In this document: positions 43,187-55,479 of the stretch, piece by piece | Layout of the letters: each line of letters starts with the position of its first letter | How positions within the stretch are numbered: the first letter of the stretch is position 1 | NCBI RefSeq assembly: GCF_010131535.1 | Contig: NZ_WUBS01000001.1 | Coordinates: 124,001 to 188,000, forward strand | Source: Acerihabitans arboris | GTDB taxonomy: Bacteria; Pseudomonadota; Gammaproteobacteria; Enterobacterales; Enterobacteriaceae | Length of the DNA stretch: 64,000 nt | Direction of reading: 5' to 3' | Position numbers and translations under genes: made by a program | The notes under the pieces: generated by a model | What the model saw: only the letters and a program-made list of their open reading frames with translations | Database searches by the model: none | What the model was told of the DNA's origin: nothing

Positions 43187-44191
43187 TCAGGCGCGACTGA
43201 GCGAGCCGCGACGAAACAGGCTGCGCCTGATACGGGTCAGCCCCGGTTTCGGCCTGTGCGGCTCATCCAGGCTGGCCAGCACCAGTTCCAGCACCCGCTC
43301 GGCCACCTCACGGTGGCGCTGCGCCACCGCCAGCACCGGGCATTCCAGGAAATCCAGCAGTTCGTTATCCCCGAAGGTGGCAATCGCCAGATCGGCCGGC
43401 AGCCGGCCGCTGCGCTTTAACGTCACGTCCATCACCCCCTGCAGCAGCGAAAACGAGGTGGTGAAGATGGCCTGCGGCATATCATGGCTCTCCAGGTACT
43501 GGCTGAACAGCGCCGCCGAGGACGAACGCTCATAGCTATTGGCATACAGGAAATCAGGCTTGCGGGCATCATCGCCCCATCCCTGCCGAAAGCCCTGCTC
43601 GCGCAGGAAGCTCACCGACAGTTCCGGCAACGCGCCCAAATATAAAATCGACTTACCGTTAAAACTGCGCAGCTCGCGCGACAGCATTTCCGCATCATCC
43701 CGATCCGCGCCCACCACGCTGATGAAATGGTCCGGATCGAGGGCGCGATCGAGGGCGATAATCGGGAAAGGATCGCTGGCCCAGCGCTGGTAAAAAGGAT
43801 GTTCCGGCGGTAGCGCGGTGGATACGATAATGGCGTCCACCTGTCGTTGCAGCAGGTGCTCGACACAGCGCATTTCATTGTCCGGCTGATCTTCCGAGCA
43901 GGCAATCAGCAACTGGTAGCCGCGCTGGCGCGCCTGGCGCTCGAGATAGTTGGCGATGCGGGTATAGCTGGTATTCTCCAGATCGGGTATCACCAGACCG
44001 ATGGATCGGGTCCTCCCTGCCCTAAGACCGGCGGCCACCGCGTTGGGATGGTAGTTATGTTCCCGCACCACCGCCATCACCTTTTCCACGGTTTTATCGC
44101 TAACGCGGTATTGTTTCGCTTTACCGTTGATCACATAACTGGCGGTTGTGCGCGAAACGCCTGCCAGGCGCGCGATTTCATCCAGTTTCAC
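43187..44191 (-). CDS. cra: Catabolite repressor/activator Cra (FruR)
   Basis: LacI-family regulator of carbon flow (glycolysis versus gluconeogenesis), released from DNA by fructose 1-phosphate / fructose 1,6-bisphosphate. 334 residues, as in E. coli. N-terminal helix-turn-helix [22 protein letters not shown] (1-22), hinge, then periplasmic-binding-like sensor domain. A 7-base hairpin AGGGCCG/CGGCCCT (43171-43187) abuts its stop codon but lacks a T-run. Flanked on both sides by copies of the same palindromic repeat. Confidence 0.97.
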   Translation of the reverse strand: MKLDEIARLAGVSRTTASYVINGKAKQYRVSDKTVEKVMAVVREHNYHPNAVAAGLRAGRTRSIGLVIPDLENTSYTRIANYLERQARQRGYQLLIACSEDQPDNEMRCVEHLLQRQVDAIIVSTALPPEHPFYQRWASDPFPIIALDRALDPDHFISVVGADRDDAEMLSRELRSFNGKSILYLGALPELSVSFLREQGFRQGWGDDARKPDFLYANSYERSSSAALFSQYLESHDMPQAIFTTSFSLLQGVMDVTLKRSGRLPADLAIATFGDNELLDFLECPVLAVAQRHREVAERVLELVLASLDEPHRPKPGLTRIRRSLFRRGSLSRA

Positions 44192-44340
44192 AGAGACTCC
44201 TTTGCGCTGAAAGATTTAACAGTGACCCGATATATCCATAGTCTCATCGGGGTATATCATTATGCTACAACAATTATCGGCATAAAACGTTAAGAAGTGA
44301 ATTCGAACGGGGGAACGACCGGCAAACTGCTTAATACGGG

Positions 44341-44430
44341 CTTACACCCGGCGTGTCGAAGAGGGGGCGTGCCAATGGGGTTGTAGCGGGCATGGGGTTC
44401 CTGCCCGCCTCGCGCCCATGGCATGATAGG
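44341..44430 (+). repeat. Intergenic palindromic repeat, copy B
   Basis: Second copy of the element at 42988-43080, same orientation, lying between cra and ilvH. Inner hairpin GCGGGCA (44386-44392) / TGCCCGC (44402-44408), outer arms TGCCAATGGG (44370-44379) / CCCATGGCA (44415-44423). No gene is seen in 44192-44492 otherwise. Confidence 0.6.
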
Positions 44431-44492
44431 ACCGCCAACACCGAAGCCAAAGCAGGCGTGTTAACGGGAGAGCGTGCCGGCCACGCGGTTGA

Positions 44493-44990
44493 TCAGCGCA
44501 TCACCTTATCGCCGCGCGCCAGCCCGACGATGCCGGAACGGGCCACCTCGATGATGCCGCCCACGTCGCGAATAGTGGTCAGGAAGGCGTCCAGCTTGTC
44601 GCTGGTGCCCGCCAGTTGCACGGTATACATCGACGGGGTGACATCCACGATCTGGCCGCGGAAGATATCGGCGCAGCGTTTAACCTCCTCGCGCCCGGCG
44701 CCGTCGGCCTGCACCTTAACCAACATGATTTCCCGCTCGACGTGGGTGCCCTGCCCTTGCCCAAGCTCGCTGACGCGCAGCACGTCCACCAGCTTGTGCA
44801 GCTGCTTCTCGATTTGTTCCAGCACCTTGGCGTCGCCCATGGTCTGGATGGTCATGCGCGACAGGGTGGGGTCGTCGGTCGGCGCCACGGTAAGGCTCTC
44901 GATGTTATAACCGCGCTGGGCAAACAGGCCGATAACCCGCGATAACGCGCCTGACTCGTTTTCCAATAATACCGATAAAATCCGGCGCAT
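44493..44990 (-). CDS. ilvH: Acetolactate synthase III small (regulatory) subunit
   Basis: Regulatory subunit that binds valine and confers feedback inhibition on IlvI. 165 residues. N-terminal ACT domain ([35 protein letters not shown]) with the valine-site region near G14/N29, then a C-terminal ferredoxin-like domain. The start at 44990 matches the family; the gap to ilvI is 2 bases. Confidence 0.97.
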   Translation of the reverse strand: MRRILSVLLENESGALSRVIGLFAQRGYNIESLTVAPTDDPTLSRMTIQTMGDAKVLEQIEKQLHKLVDVLRVSELGQGQGTHVEREIMLVKVQADGAGREEVKRCADIFRGQIVDVTPSMYTVQLAGTSDKLDAFLTTIRDVGGIIEVARSGIVGLARGDKVMR

Positions 44991-44992
44991 GT

Positions 44993-46711
44993 TCAGGTCC
45001 TCTCCGTTTTGCTTAACCACATTTCGTCCATGCCGCCGCCGCGAATCTGCATGGGATAGACGTGTTCCGTGCCGTCAACCATCACATCCACGAACACCAG
45101 ACGATTCTTCTGCGCCAGCGCCTGGGCCAGCTTGCTTTCCAGTTCGTCCGGCGACTGAATGGAAATGCCCACATGGCCGTAGGCTTCCGCCAGCTTGACG
45201 AAGTCCGGCAGCGATTCCATATAGGATTGGGAGTGGCGGCCGGAATAGATCATATCCTGCCACTGTTTCACCATGCCCAGGTAACGGTTGTTCAGGCTGA
45301 CCACCACCACCGGCAAATCGTATTGCAGCGCGGTGGACAGCTCCTGGATATTCATTTGGATGCTGCCGTCGCCGGTAATGCAGATCACCGTTTCCTCGGG
45401 CAGCGCCAGCTTGACGCCGAGCGCGGCGGGCAGCCCGAAGCCCATGGTGCCCAGGCCGCCGGAGTTGATCCAGTGGCGCGGCTGGTCGAACTGATAATAC
45501 AGCGCGGCAAACATCTGGTGCTGGCCGACATCCGACGTCACATAGGCCTTGCCGCCGGTCAGGCGGAACAGGGTTTCGATCACCGCCTGCGGCTTGATCT
45601 TGCCGCTACGATGATCGTAATCCAGACAGTGGCGGGCGCGCCAGCGTTCGATATCCTGCCACCAGTCGCGCAACGCGTCGAACTGTTGATGATTATCGCC
45701 CTGCTCCAGTTGCTCCAGCATTTGCGCCAGCACCTGGCGGGCATCGCCGACGATGGGCACGTCCGCCGTGACCGTTTTGGAAATAGACGCCGGGTCGATG
45801 TCGATATGCAACACCGTGGCATCCGGACAATATTTCAGGAGATTATTGGTGGTGCGATCGTCAAACCGTACGCCGACCGCAAAAATCACATCGGCGCGAT
45901 GCATGGCCATATTGGCTTCATAGGTACCGTGCATGCCCAGCATGCCCAGGCTTTGGCGGTGGGTGCCTGGGAAACTGCCCAACCCCATCAGCGAGCTGGT
46001 CACCGGGATATTGAGTTTTTCAGCCAATTGGCGCAGTTCTTCATGGCAACCGGCGGTTATTGCCCCGCCGCCGGTATAGATAACCGGACGCTCGGCGGCA
46101 AGCAGGCTTTGCAATGCGCGGCGTATCTGTCCCTTGTGGCCGTGTACCGTCGGGTTATAGGAACGCAGCGACACCGAATCAGGATACAAATAGGGAAATT
46201 TGTTGGCCGGATTAACAATGTCCTTGGGCACGTCAATCACCACCGGGCCGGGACGACCGGTGGAGGCCAGGTAAAAGGCTTTTTTCAGCACGCCGGGGAT
46301 ATCTTCGGTTTTTTTCACTAAAAAGCTGTGTTTTACCACCGGACGGGAAATACCTACCATATCGCATTCCTGAAAGGCGTCGAAACCGATCAGCGAGCTG
46401 GCGACCTGGCCGGAAATCACCACCAGCGGAATGGAATCCATATAGGCGGTGGCGATGCCGGTAATGGCATTGGTGGCGCCGGGGCCGGAGGTGACCAGCA
46501 CCACGCCCACTTTCCCGGTGGCGCGCGCGTAACCGTCGGCCATATGGACCGCGCCCTGCTCGTGACGCACCAGGACATGCTCAATCCCACCTACCGTATG
46601 CAGCGCATCGTAGATGTCCAGTACGGCCCCGCCGGGATAACCGAATATATGCTTCACGCCCTGGTCGATTAACGACCGGACTACCATCTCGGCTCCTGAC
46701 AACATCTCCAT
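44993..46711 (-). CDS. ilvI: Acetolactate synthase III large (catalytic) subunit
   Basis: Thiamine diphosphate and FAD enzyme for the first common step of valine, leucine and isoleucine synthesis. 572 residues. [19 protein letters not shown] start; [13 protein letters not shown] and the TPP motif [17 protein letters not shown]...NN near 425-460. I place the start at 46711, where GGAGG is 7 bases upstream; an in-frame ATG at 46855 would add 48 unrelated residues. Divergent from leuL across 405 bases, in which leuO is missing. Confidence 0.97.
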   Translation of the reverse strand: MEMLSGAEMVVRSLIDQGVKHIFGYPGGAVLDIYDALHTVGGIEHVLVRHEQGAVHMADGYARATGKVGVVLVTSGPGATNAITGIATAYMDSIPLVVISGQVASSLIGFDAFQECDMVGISRPVVKHSFLVKKTEDIPGVLKKAFYLASTGRPGPVVIDVPKDIVNPANKFPYLYPDSVSLRSYNPTVHGHKGQIRRALQSLLAAERPVIYTGGGAITAGCHEELRQLAEKLNIPVTSSLMGLGSFPGTHRQSLGMLGMHGTYEANMAMHRADVIFAVGVRFDDRTTNNLLKYCPDATVLHIDIDPASISKTVTADVPIVGDARQVLAQMLEQLEQGDNHQQFDALRDWWQDIERWRARHCLDYDHRSGKIKPQAVIETLFRLTGGKAYVTSDVGQHQMFAALYYQFDQPRHWINSGGLGTMGFGLPAALGVKLALPEETVICITGDGSIQMNIQELSTALQYDLPVVVVSLNNRYLGMVKQWQDMIYSGRHSQSYMESLPDFVKLAEAYGHVGISIQSPDELESKLAQALAQKNRLVFVDVMVDGTEHVYPMQIRGGGMDEMWLSKTERT

Positions 46712-47045
46712 GGGTTTGCCTCCAGGCTTACGTAGGTTCTCCAACAGCGCAACCTGCCGCTGTCGCTTGGCACAGGGATGAAAATACAGCCCCTGAAATA
46801 TTTTTGTTATTAATTTATGACCGGTAACGATAACGCCAGATGATGGGGCAGGCAAATAGCAAAAATCAGCACGCCGCCGGGAGCAATAATTTTTACACTA
46901 GCGGATTCTGTTTTTACGCTATAATACACTGCTTTTATTTTAGCTTTAAACCCACCGCACTGCCTGACGGGACAATTACAGCATCTTAACATTTGCGCCG
47001 CATAGCCGCGAAATATGCGCGGCGATAAGCATTGCGTATGAAAGG

Positions 47046-47074
47046 TTGACACCCGGCACTGAATCCTGTACCAA
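47046..47074 (+). promoter_or_regulatory. leu operon promoter
   Basis: TTGACA (47046-47051), 17-base spacer, TACCAA (47069-47074), about 43 bases before leuL. The TTGACACCCG context resembles the E. coli leu promoter (TTGACATCCG). The rest of the ilvI-leuL gap (46712-47045) has no gene I support; it must hold the ilvIH promoter. Confidence 0.65.
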
Positions 47075-47116
47075 TAAATACAATTACTCATTCATGAACT
47101 GGGACGCAGATCTATA

Positions 47117-47200
47117 ATGTTCACTTCTTTCCGTCTACTAGGCCTACTACTACTCGCACTGTCGATGCGCGGTACGCTGGTACACGGAGTTCAGAACTGA
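47117..47200 (+). CDS. leuL: leu operon leader peptide
   Basis: 27-codon leader with a run of leucine codons at positions 7, 8, 10, 11, 12, 13 and 15; five of them are the rare codon CTA ([16 protein letters not shown]). Ribosome stalling at these codons when charged tRNA-Leu is short prevents the terminator that follows. It is one residue shorter than E. coli LeuL and only weakly similar beyond the leucine run. Too short for most gene finders. Confidence 0.9.
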   Translation: MFTSFRLLGLLLLALSMRGTLVHGVQN

Positions 47201-47220
47201 CTCATACGTCCCAGATATAA

Positions 47221-47248
47221 AACCCGCGCACTGCGCGGGTTTTTTTTT
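47221..47248 (+). terminator. leu attenuator terminator
   Basis: Stem CCCGCGC / GCGCGGG with a 3-base loop, followed by nine T residues, 20 bases after the leuL stop and 40 bases before leuA. Classic intrinsic terminator in the position of an amino acid attenuator. Confidence 0.93.
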
Positions 47249-47288
47249 GCCTGCGCAACGTGTCCAGAAAACAAAGATAGGATTAATC

Positions 47289-49960
<2,672 letters not shown>

Positions 49961-49965
49961 ACAGT

Positions 49966-51366
49966 ATGAGCAAGTCGTTATATCAAAAATTATATGATGC
50001 GCATGTAGTCTACGAAGCGCCGGCAGAAACGCCTTTATTATATATTGACCGCCATTTGGTCCATGAAGTGACCTCACCCCAGGCGTTCGACGGCCTGCGC
50101 GCCATGGGACGCCCCGTGCGCCAGCCGTCGAAGACCTTCGCCACCATGGATCATAATGTCTCCACCCAGACCCGGGACATTAACGCCAGCGGCGAGATGG
50201 CCCGCATTCAGATGCAGGAACTGATCAAGAACTGCGCGGAATTCGGCGTCCAGCTGTACGACCTGAACCATCCTTACCAGGGTATCGTGCATGTTATCGG
50301 TCCCGAACAGGGCATGACCCTGCCGGGCATGACCATCGTCTGCGGCGATTCACACACCGCCACCCACGGCGCCTTCGGCGCGCTGGCCTTCGGCATCGGC
50401 ACCTCGGAAGTGGAGCACGTGCTGGCCACCCAGACCCTGAAGCAGGGCCGCGCCAAGACCATGAAGATCGAGGTAACCGGCCGCGCCGCGCCCGGCATTA
50501 CCGCCAAGGACATCGTGCTGGCGGTGATCGGTAAAACCGGCTCCGCCGGCGGTACCGGCCACGTGGTGGAATTCTGCGGCGACGCGATAACCTCCCTGAG
50601 CATGGAAGGCCGCATGACGCTGTGCAATATGGCCATCGAGATGGGCGCCAAGGCCGGGCTGGTGGCGCCGGACGACACCACTTACGCTTATCTGCAGGGC
50701 CGCCAGTTCGCGCCGAAAAGCGATAACTGGCTGCAGGCGATAGCCTACTGGAACACCCTGAAATCCGATGACGACGCGGTATTCGACAAGGTGGTGACCC
50801 TGAGCGCCGAAGATATCGCGCCGCAGGTGACCTGGGGCACCAATCCCGGCCAGGTGATCGCCATCAACCAGATTATCCCGTCGCCCGACTCCTTCAGCGA
50901 CCCGGCGGAACGCAACTCCGCCGCCAAGGCGTTGGCCTATATGGATTTGCAGCCGGGCATCCGCCTGACCGACGTGGCCATCGACAAAGTCTTTATCGGC
51001 TCCTGCACCAACTCGCGCATTGAGGACCTGCGCGCGGCGGCCGCCATCGCCAAGGGGCGCCGCGTCGCCGCCGGCGTACAGGCCATCGTGGTGCCGGGCT
51101 CCGGTCCGGTCAAGGCCCAGGCGGAAGCCGAAGGCCTGGACAAGATCTTTTTAGAGGCCGGTTTCGAATGGCGCCTGCCGGGCTGCTCCATGTGCCTGGC
51201 CATGAACAACGATCGCCTGAACCCCGGCGAACGTTGCGCATCCACCAGCAATCGTAATTTCGAGGGTCGCCAGGGCCGCGGCGGAAGGACCCATTTGGTC
51301 AGTCCGGCCATGGCGGCGGCGGCGGCGGTTAGCGGTCATTTTGCCGATATTCGCGAATTGAATTAA
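49966..51366 (+). CDS. leuC: 3-isopropylmalate dehydratase large subunit
   Basis: Aconitase-family isomerase subunit carrying the [4Fe-4S] cluster. 466 residues with this start, equal to E. coli. Cluster cysteines in FIGSCTNSR and [12 protein letters not shown] choose ATG 49966, which has GGGGG 10 bases upstream; ATG 49957 overlaps the leuB stop but its Shine-Dalgarno would be too close. Confidence 0.97.
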   Translation: MSKSLYQKLYDAHVVYEAPAETPLLYIDRHLVHEVTSPQAFDGLRAMGRPVRQPSKTFATMDHNVSTQTRDINASGEMARIQMQELIKNCAEFGVQLYDLNHPYQGIVHVIGPEQGMTLPGMTIVCGDSHTATHGAFGALAFGIGTSEVEHVLATQTLKQGRAKTMKIEVTGRAAPGITAKDIVLAVIGKTGSAGGTGHVVEFCGDAITSLSMEGRMTLCNMAIEMGAKAGLVAPDDTTYAYLQGRQFAPKSDNWLQAIAYWNTLKSDDDAVFDKVVTLSAEDIAPQVTWGTNPGQVIAINQIIPSPDSFSDPAERNSAAKALAYMDLQPGIRLTDVAIDKVFIGSCTNSRIEDLRAAAAIAKGRRVAAGVQAIVVPGSGPVKAQAEAEGLDKIFLEAGFEWRLPGCSMCLAMNNDRLNPGERCASTSNRNFEGRQGRGGRTHLVSPAMAAAAAVSGHFADIRELN

Positions 51367-51379
51367 GGGAGACAGCTTC

Positions 51380-51982
51380 ATGGCTAAATTTACGCAACAT
51401 ACCGGGCTGGTGGTGCCGTTGGATGCCGCCAACGTGGATACCGACGCCATTATTCCGAAACAGTTTTTACAGAAAGTCACCCGTACCGGCTTCGGCCAGC
51501 ATCTGTTCAACGACTGGCGTTTTCTCGACGATGCCGGCCAGCAGCCCAATCCGGACTTTGTGCTGAACAAACCGCGCTATCGCGGCGCCAGCATTTTGCT
51601 GGCGCGGGAGAATTTCGGCTGCGGTTCGTCGCGCGAGCACGCGCCCTGGGCGCTGGCCGATTACGGCATCCAGGTGGTGATTGCGCCGAGCTTTGCCGAT
51701 ATCTTTTACGGCAACAGCTTTAACAGCCAACTGCTGCCGATTGCCCTGTCGCCGGAGCAGGTGGATGAAATGTTCATCCTGGTCGAGGCTAATGAAGGCA
51801 TGACCTTTACGGTGGATTTGGAACATCAGCGGGTGATTGCCGGGGATAAGCGCTATTTGTTTGAGATTGATGCGTTTCGTAAGCATTGCATGATTAATGG
51901 GTTGGATAGCATCGGGCTGACGCTGCAGCATGAAGGGTCAATTGCGGATTATGAGGCGAGCCAGCCGGCGTTTTTGCATTGA
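51380..51982 (+). CDS. leuD: 3-isopropylmalate dehydratase small subunit
   Basis: Swivelling-domain subunit that completes the LeuCD isomerase. 200 residues. [13 protein letters not shown] near the N-terminus and [16 protein letters not shown] are the family signatures. 13 bases after leuC; last gene of leuABCD. No convincing terminator is seen after it. Confidence 0.97.
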   Translation: MAKFTQHTGLVVPLDAANVDTDAIIPKQFLQKVTRTGFGQHLFNDWRFLDDAGQQPNPDFVLNKPRYRGASILLARENFGCGSSREHAPWALADYGIQVVIAPSFADIFYGNSFNSQLLPIALSPEQVDEMFILVEANEGMTFTVDLEHQRVIAGDKRYLFEIDAFRKHCMINGLDSIGLTLQHEGSIADYEASQPAFLH

Positions 51983-52002
51983 TTGAGGCGCGTTCGCTTG
52001 CG

Positions 52003-52077
52003 GCGGGCGACATCGGCACGCTGGGAGCGGGTTTCTCTTGCCGCGGGCGGCGGCGTCCCCTCTTGTCGCTTGCCCGC
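52003..52077 (+). repeat. Long imperfect inverted repeat downstream of leuD
   Basis: GCGGGCGACA (52003-52012) pairs with TGTCGCTTGCCCGC (52064-52077) with a short bulge, around a GC-rich loop. No T-run follows. May stabilise the leu mRNA 3' end. Confidence 0.4.
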
Positions 52078-52128
52078 GCCTGGCACAGCATAAAAATGCG
52101 CAATTTTCAGCAAGCGAAACTGTCACGA

Positions 52129-52234
52129 CACTCCCATGCCCCACAGCCGGCCAACAAAACCGCCAGCACTCCCATGCCCCACAGCCGGCAAACGCAACCG
52201 CCACAAAACGTCCCCATTCCCATGCCTACGGCAA
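52129..52234. repeat. Tandem direct repeat next to the sgrS 3' end
   Basis: The block CACTCCCATGCCCCACAGCC plus GGC occurs at 52129 and again at 52167 (period 38) and in a decayed form at about 52215 (CATTCCCATGCCTACGGC). The last unit runs into the T-run of the sgrS terminator on the other strand. Confidence 0.6.
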
Positions 52235-52564
52235 AAAAAAACCGGATTGCTCGCGCCGCCCGGTCGGTAGACCTCACCGCAATTAAAACATCTTACGTTT
52301 ATCACGGCAGCAGCATCCTTGCCGCTGCCGACACCACCAACAATGGACCTTAGGTCCAATGCTGGTACTCGTCCTCCGAAAGGGCATCAATATGCCATTG
52401 GGTAACCTGCAACAACAGCGCCATGCGCTGTCCGCTGCGGCCGCTATCGGGCCGGATCACGCCGCGCCCGCAGAGAGCGTTAAAATAACGCTGATAAAAC
52501 TGGCGCAAGACGGTAATTTTCATCATTCCATTCCCCACTCTGCCCTTTCGACCCGGCCAGTATC
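52233..52564 (-). ncRNA. sgrS: SgrS sugar-phosphate stress sRNA (candidate)
   Basis: Position (divergent from sgrR, downstream of leuD) and the embedded SgrT-like ORF identify this as SgrS, the dual-function RNA that blocks ptsG translation under glucose-phosphate stress. 3' end: hairpin ACCGG...CCGGT followed by nine T residues (52241-52233, minus strand), an Hfq-type sRNA terminator. 5' end is inferred from a TATATT -10 at 52570-52575. The predicted length of about 330 nt is longer than the 227 nt of E. coli, and I could not find the E. coli ptsG-pairing core GACTGAGTATTGG. Confidence 0.6.
52350..52526 (-). CDS. sgrT: SgrT-like small protein
   Basis: 58 residues; the segment LRQFYQRYFNAL (7-18 from this start) matches the N-terminus of E. 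coli SgrT (MRQFYQHYFTA), and later LLLQVTQW recalls LEGLMQW. SgrT (43 residues in E. coli) inhibits glucose transporter PtsG. Here the protein is longer at both ends. ATG at 52526 and 52523 are tandem; an in-frame ATG at 52538 is also possible, and a TTG at the SgrT-equivalent position cannot be excluded. Confidence 0.6.
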   Translation of the reverse strand: MMKITVLRQFYQRYFNALCGRGVIRPDSGRSGQRMALLLQVTQWHIDALSEDEYQHWT

Positions 52565-52618
52565 GGCCTAATATATAGGAAGAAAAACAGATGACTTTTA
52601 CTGGAGTGTTCCTCTTTT

Positions 52619-54298
52619 ATGTCTTCCCCACGCCTGCAACAACAATTTATCCGCCTGTGGCAAAGCTGCCAGGGCCAGCCGCAGGAAACTACTCTGGGTG
52701 AACTGGCGCAGGCGCTGAGCTGTACGCGCCGCCATGTCCGCTCGCTGCTGAAAACCATGCAGGAGATGGGCTGGCTGGAGTGGCAATCGGCCGCCGGGCG
52801 GGGCAAGCGTTCCCATCTGACTTTTCACTATACCGGCCTGGCGTTGCAGCAGCAGCGGGCGGAAGATTTGCTGGAGCAGGATCGTATCGAACAATTGGTC
52901 CAGTTGGTGGGGGATAAAGACGCGGTACGCCAGATGCTGCTCTCCCATCTGGGCCGCAGCTTTCGCCAGGGCAAGCATATTTTGCGGGTGCTTTATTATC
53001 GACCGCTGCTGAACCTCTTGCCGGGCAGCGCGCTACGGCGATCGGACAACCATATCGTGCGGCAGATCTTCAGCGGTTTAACCAAGATAAACGAGGAAAA
53101 CGGGGAACTGGAAGCGGATCTCGCCCATCATTGGCAACAGGTGTCGCCCTTGCAATGGCGTTTTTACCTGCGCCCGGCCATTCATTTTCACCATGGGCGG
53201 GAACTGGCCACCGAGGATGTGCGCCACTCGCTGCTGCGCCTGCGGGACAATCTGCTGTTCCGTCATATAAGAGATGTCTCGTCCCCCACCGCCAATACCG
53301 TCGATATCTTTTTATCCGAGCAGGACGACTGGCTGCCCTGGCTGTTGGGCAGCGTGCCGGCGATGATTTTGCCGCAGGAGTGGGCGACCATGCCGGACTT
53401 TGCCCGCCGTCCCGTCGGCACCGGCCCCTATGCGGTCATCGACAACCGGGACAGCCTGTTGAAGATCCGCGCATTTGATGATTATTTCGGCTATCGCGCG
53501 CTGATTGATGAAGTGAATATCTGGGTCTTGCCGGAGCTGACCGCCGAGCTCAGCTATTCCGGCGTCCAGCTGCAGGCGGACAACAGCGGTCATGACAAGC
53601 TGGAGACACGGCTGGAGGAAGGCTGTTATTTCCTGCTCTACGATCGGCGCTCGCCGCTGATGCAAAATGACGATATCCGCCGCTGGGTGAGTGAAAACAT
53701 CGATCCCATTTCCATGCTGGCCGAGGCCGGAACGGCCTACCAGCATTACTGGTCGCCGGCCTACGGCATCCTGCCGCGCTGGCGCCATAGCCGGGTCGCC
53801 ACGCCACGCCCCAAGCCCGAGGGGCTCAACAGCATCACCCTGACGGTGTACCACGCCCATTCGGAATTCGACGATCTGTGCCGCGCGCTCGGCGAGGTGC
53901 TGGCCCGGCAGGATATCGCGCTGGTGGTCAATACGGTGGATTACGCCACCTGGCATAATGGCGAAGCCCAGAGCGATATGTGGCTCGGCAGCGCCAATTT
54001 TTACCTGCCGCTGGACTATTCCCTGTTCGCCACCTTCTACGAGATGCCGCTGATGCATCATTGCCTGCAGGCCGGTTTAACCGACGATCTGCGGTTATGG
54101 CGCGGCAAAAGCCTGACGACGGCGCAATGGTGCCAATCGCTGGTCACCGACTACCGGCTGCACCCGCTGTTCCACCATTGGTTAATCCTGCAGGGACAAC
54201 GCAGCATGCGCGGTATCAGGATGAACACCCTGGGGTGGTTTGATTTTAAATCCGCCTGGTTCGCGCCGCCGGACGCGTCCAACCCGTCGGAGGCGTAG
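52619..54298 (+). CDS. sgrR: SgrR, activator of sgrS
   Basis: 559 residues (E. coli 551). N-terminal winged helix ([50 protein letters not shown], about 5-55) followed by a solute-binding-protein-like domain from about 165 that senses the sugar-phosphate signal. Divergent from sgrS with about 55 bases between. ATG at 52619, with GGAGTG upstream. Confidence 0.95.
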   Translation: MSSPRLQQQFIRLWQSCQGQPQETTLGELAQALSCTRRHVRSLLKTMQEMGWLEWQSAAGRGKRSHLTFHYTGLALQQQRAEDLLEQDRIEQLVQLVGDKDAVRQMLLSHLGRSFRQGKHILRVLYYRPLLNLLPGSALRRSDNHIVRQIFSGLTKINEENGELEADLAHHWQQVSPLQWRFYLRPAIHFHHGRELATEDVRHSLLRLRDNLLFRHIRDVSSPTANTVDIFLSEQDDWLPWLLGSVPAMILPQEWATMPDFARRPVGTGPYAVIDNRDSLLKIRAFDDYFGYRALIDEVNIWVLPELTAELSYSGVQLQADNSGHDKLETRLEEGCYFLLYDRRSPLMQNDDIRRWVSENIDPISMLAEAGTAYQHYWSPAYGILPRWRHSRVATPRPKPEGLNSITLTVYHAHSEFDDLCRALGEVLARQDIALVVNTVDYATWHNGEAQSDMWLGSANFYLPLDYSLFATFYEMPLMHHCLQAGLTDDLRLWRGKSLTTAQWCQSLVTDYRLHPLFHHWLILQGQRSMRGIRMNTLGWFDFKSAWFAPPDASNPSEA

Positions 54299-54342
54299 GC
54301 GGCGCTGTTAAGCCGATGATAAAACCTTTACACTTAAACCTG

Positions 54343-54446
54343 TTCTCAACGGGGTGCGAACCTCCGGCATGGCTTTAGCCGGGGCGCGAGCTGAGAGTAT
54401 ACCCGTCGAACCTGATCCGGCTAATACCGGCGAAGGGATTTGAGAG
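54343..54446 (+). promoter_or_regulatory. TPP (THI-box) riboswitch
   Basis: All core TPP aptamer parts are present in order: closing stem TCTCAA (54344-54349) / TTGAGA (54440-54445), GGGGTGC, GCTGAGAG (54399 on), ACCC, GAACCTGATC and TAATACCGGCGAAGGGA. It lies 53 bases before thiB, as in E. coli thiBPQ, and should shut down expression when thiamine pyrophosphate is high, probably at translation since no T-run follows. Confidence 0.96.
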
Positions 54447-54498
54447 TGCGCCGCGCTGCCTCAAACGCCTTTGCCGCCTTTTTTTCCAGGAGCGCAAA

Positions 54499-55479
54499 GT
54501 GTTAAAAAAATGGTTACCCTGCCTGTTATTGTTAGCCACCGCCCCGGCGCTGGCAAAACCCGTCCTGACGGTTTACACCTATGATTCCTTTGCCTCCGAA
54601 TGGGGTCCGGGACCGGCGATAAAAACCGCCTTTGAAAAAGAGTGCGGCTGCGAGCTGAAATATGTCGTGCAGGAAGACGGCGTCGCCCTGCTCAACCGTC
54701 TGCGCATCGAAGGCAAGAACAGCGGCGCGGATGTGGTGCTGGGCCTGGATAACAACCTGCTTAAGGCCGCGCAGGATACGCATCTTTTCACGGCGCATAA
54801 CGTCGCCACCGCTCATCTTACCCTGCCCGGCGGCTGGCATGACACCACCTTCCTGCCTTTTGATTACGGCTATTTCGCCTTTGTCTATGACAAGAACAAG
54901 CTGAAAAATCCGCCCAAGAGCCTGCATGAATTGATAGACGGCCCGCAGGCGCTGAAAATCATTTATGAAGATCCGCGCACCAGCACCCCCGGACTGGGCT
55001 TGCTGCTCTGGGTGCAAAAGGTCTATGGCGACCAGGCGCCCCAGGCCTGGCAACGGCTGGCGAAAAAGACCGTCACCGTGCCCAAGGGCTGGAGCGAAGC
55101 CTATGGGCTGTTCCTGAAAGGCGAAGCGGATATGGTGCTCAGCTATACCACGTCGCCGGCCTACCATATCAATGAGGAAAAGAAGGATAACTATGCGGCG
55201 GCGGCCTTCAGCGAAGGCCACTACCTGCAGGTCGAGGTTGCCGGACAACTGGTCGCCAGTAAAAATCCGCTGCTGGCGCAGCAGTTTATGCGTTTTGTCG
55301 TCTCCCCCGCCTTCCAGCAGACCATCCCTACCGGCAACTGGATGTATCCGGTGATCAACACCGCGCTGCCGGCCGGATTTGACGTTTTGCCGGCAACCAC
55401 GCTGAATTTCAGCGCGGACGAAGTGGCGGCTAAACGCGGCGGCTGGACCCGGGATTGGTTACGCTCCGTCAGCCAATGA
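54499..55479 (+). CDS. thiB: Thiamine ABC transporter, periplasmic binding protein
   Basis: Periplasmic receptor for thiamine, TMP and TPP. 326 residues with a Sec signal peptide (LKKWLPCLLLLATAPALA, cleavage near 18-19). FDYGYFAFVYDKNKL and SYTTSPAYH regions match TbpA/ThiB. Start is GTG at 54499 with AGGAG 7 bases before. Controlled by the TPP riboswitch. Confidence 0.97.
   Translation: MLKKWLPCLLLLATAPALAKPVLTVYTYDSFASEWGPGPAIKTAFEKECGCELKYVVQEDGVALLNRLRIEGKNSGADVVLGLDNNLLKAAQDTHLFTAHNVATAHLTLPGGWHDTTFLPFDYGYFAFVYDKNKLKNPPKSLHELIDGPQALKIIYEDPRTSTPGLGLLLWVQKVYGDQAPQAWQRLAKKTVTVPKGWSEAYGLFLKGEADMVLSYTTSPAYHINEEKKDNYAAAAFSEGHYLQVEVAGQLVASKNPLLAQQFMRFVVSPAFQQTIPTGNWMYPVINTALPAGFDVLPATTLNFSADEVAAKRGGWTRDWLRSVSQ

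Noticed and set aside
45062-46321. 419-codon frame on the plus strand
   Set aside because: Antisense to ilvI, His/Gln/Gly-rich composition typical of antisense translation.
46810-47091. 93-codon minus-strand ORF in the ilvI-leuL spacer, considered as a leuO remnant
   Set aside because: No helix-turn-helix or LysR-like sequence; it covers the leu promoter.
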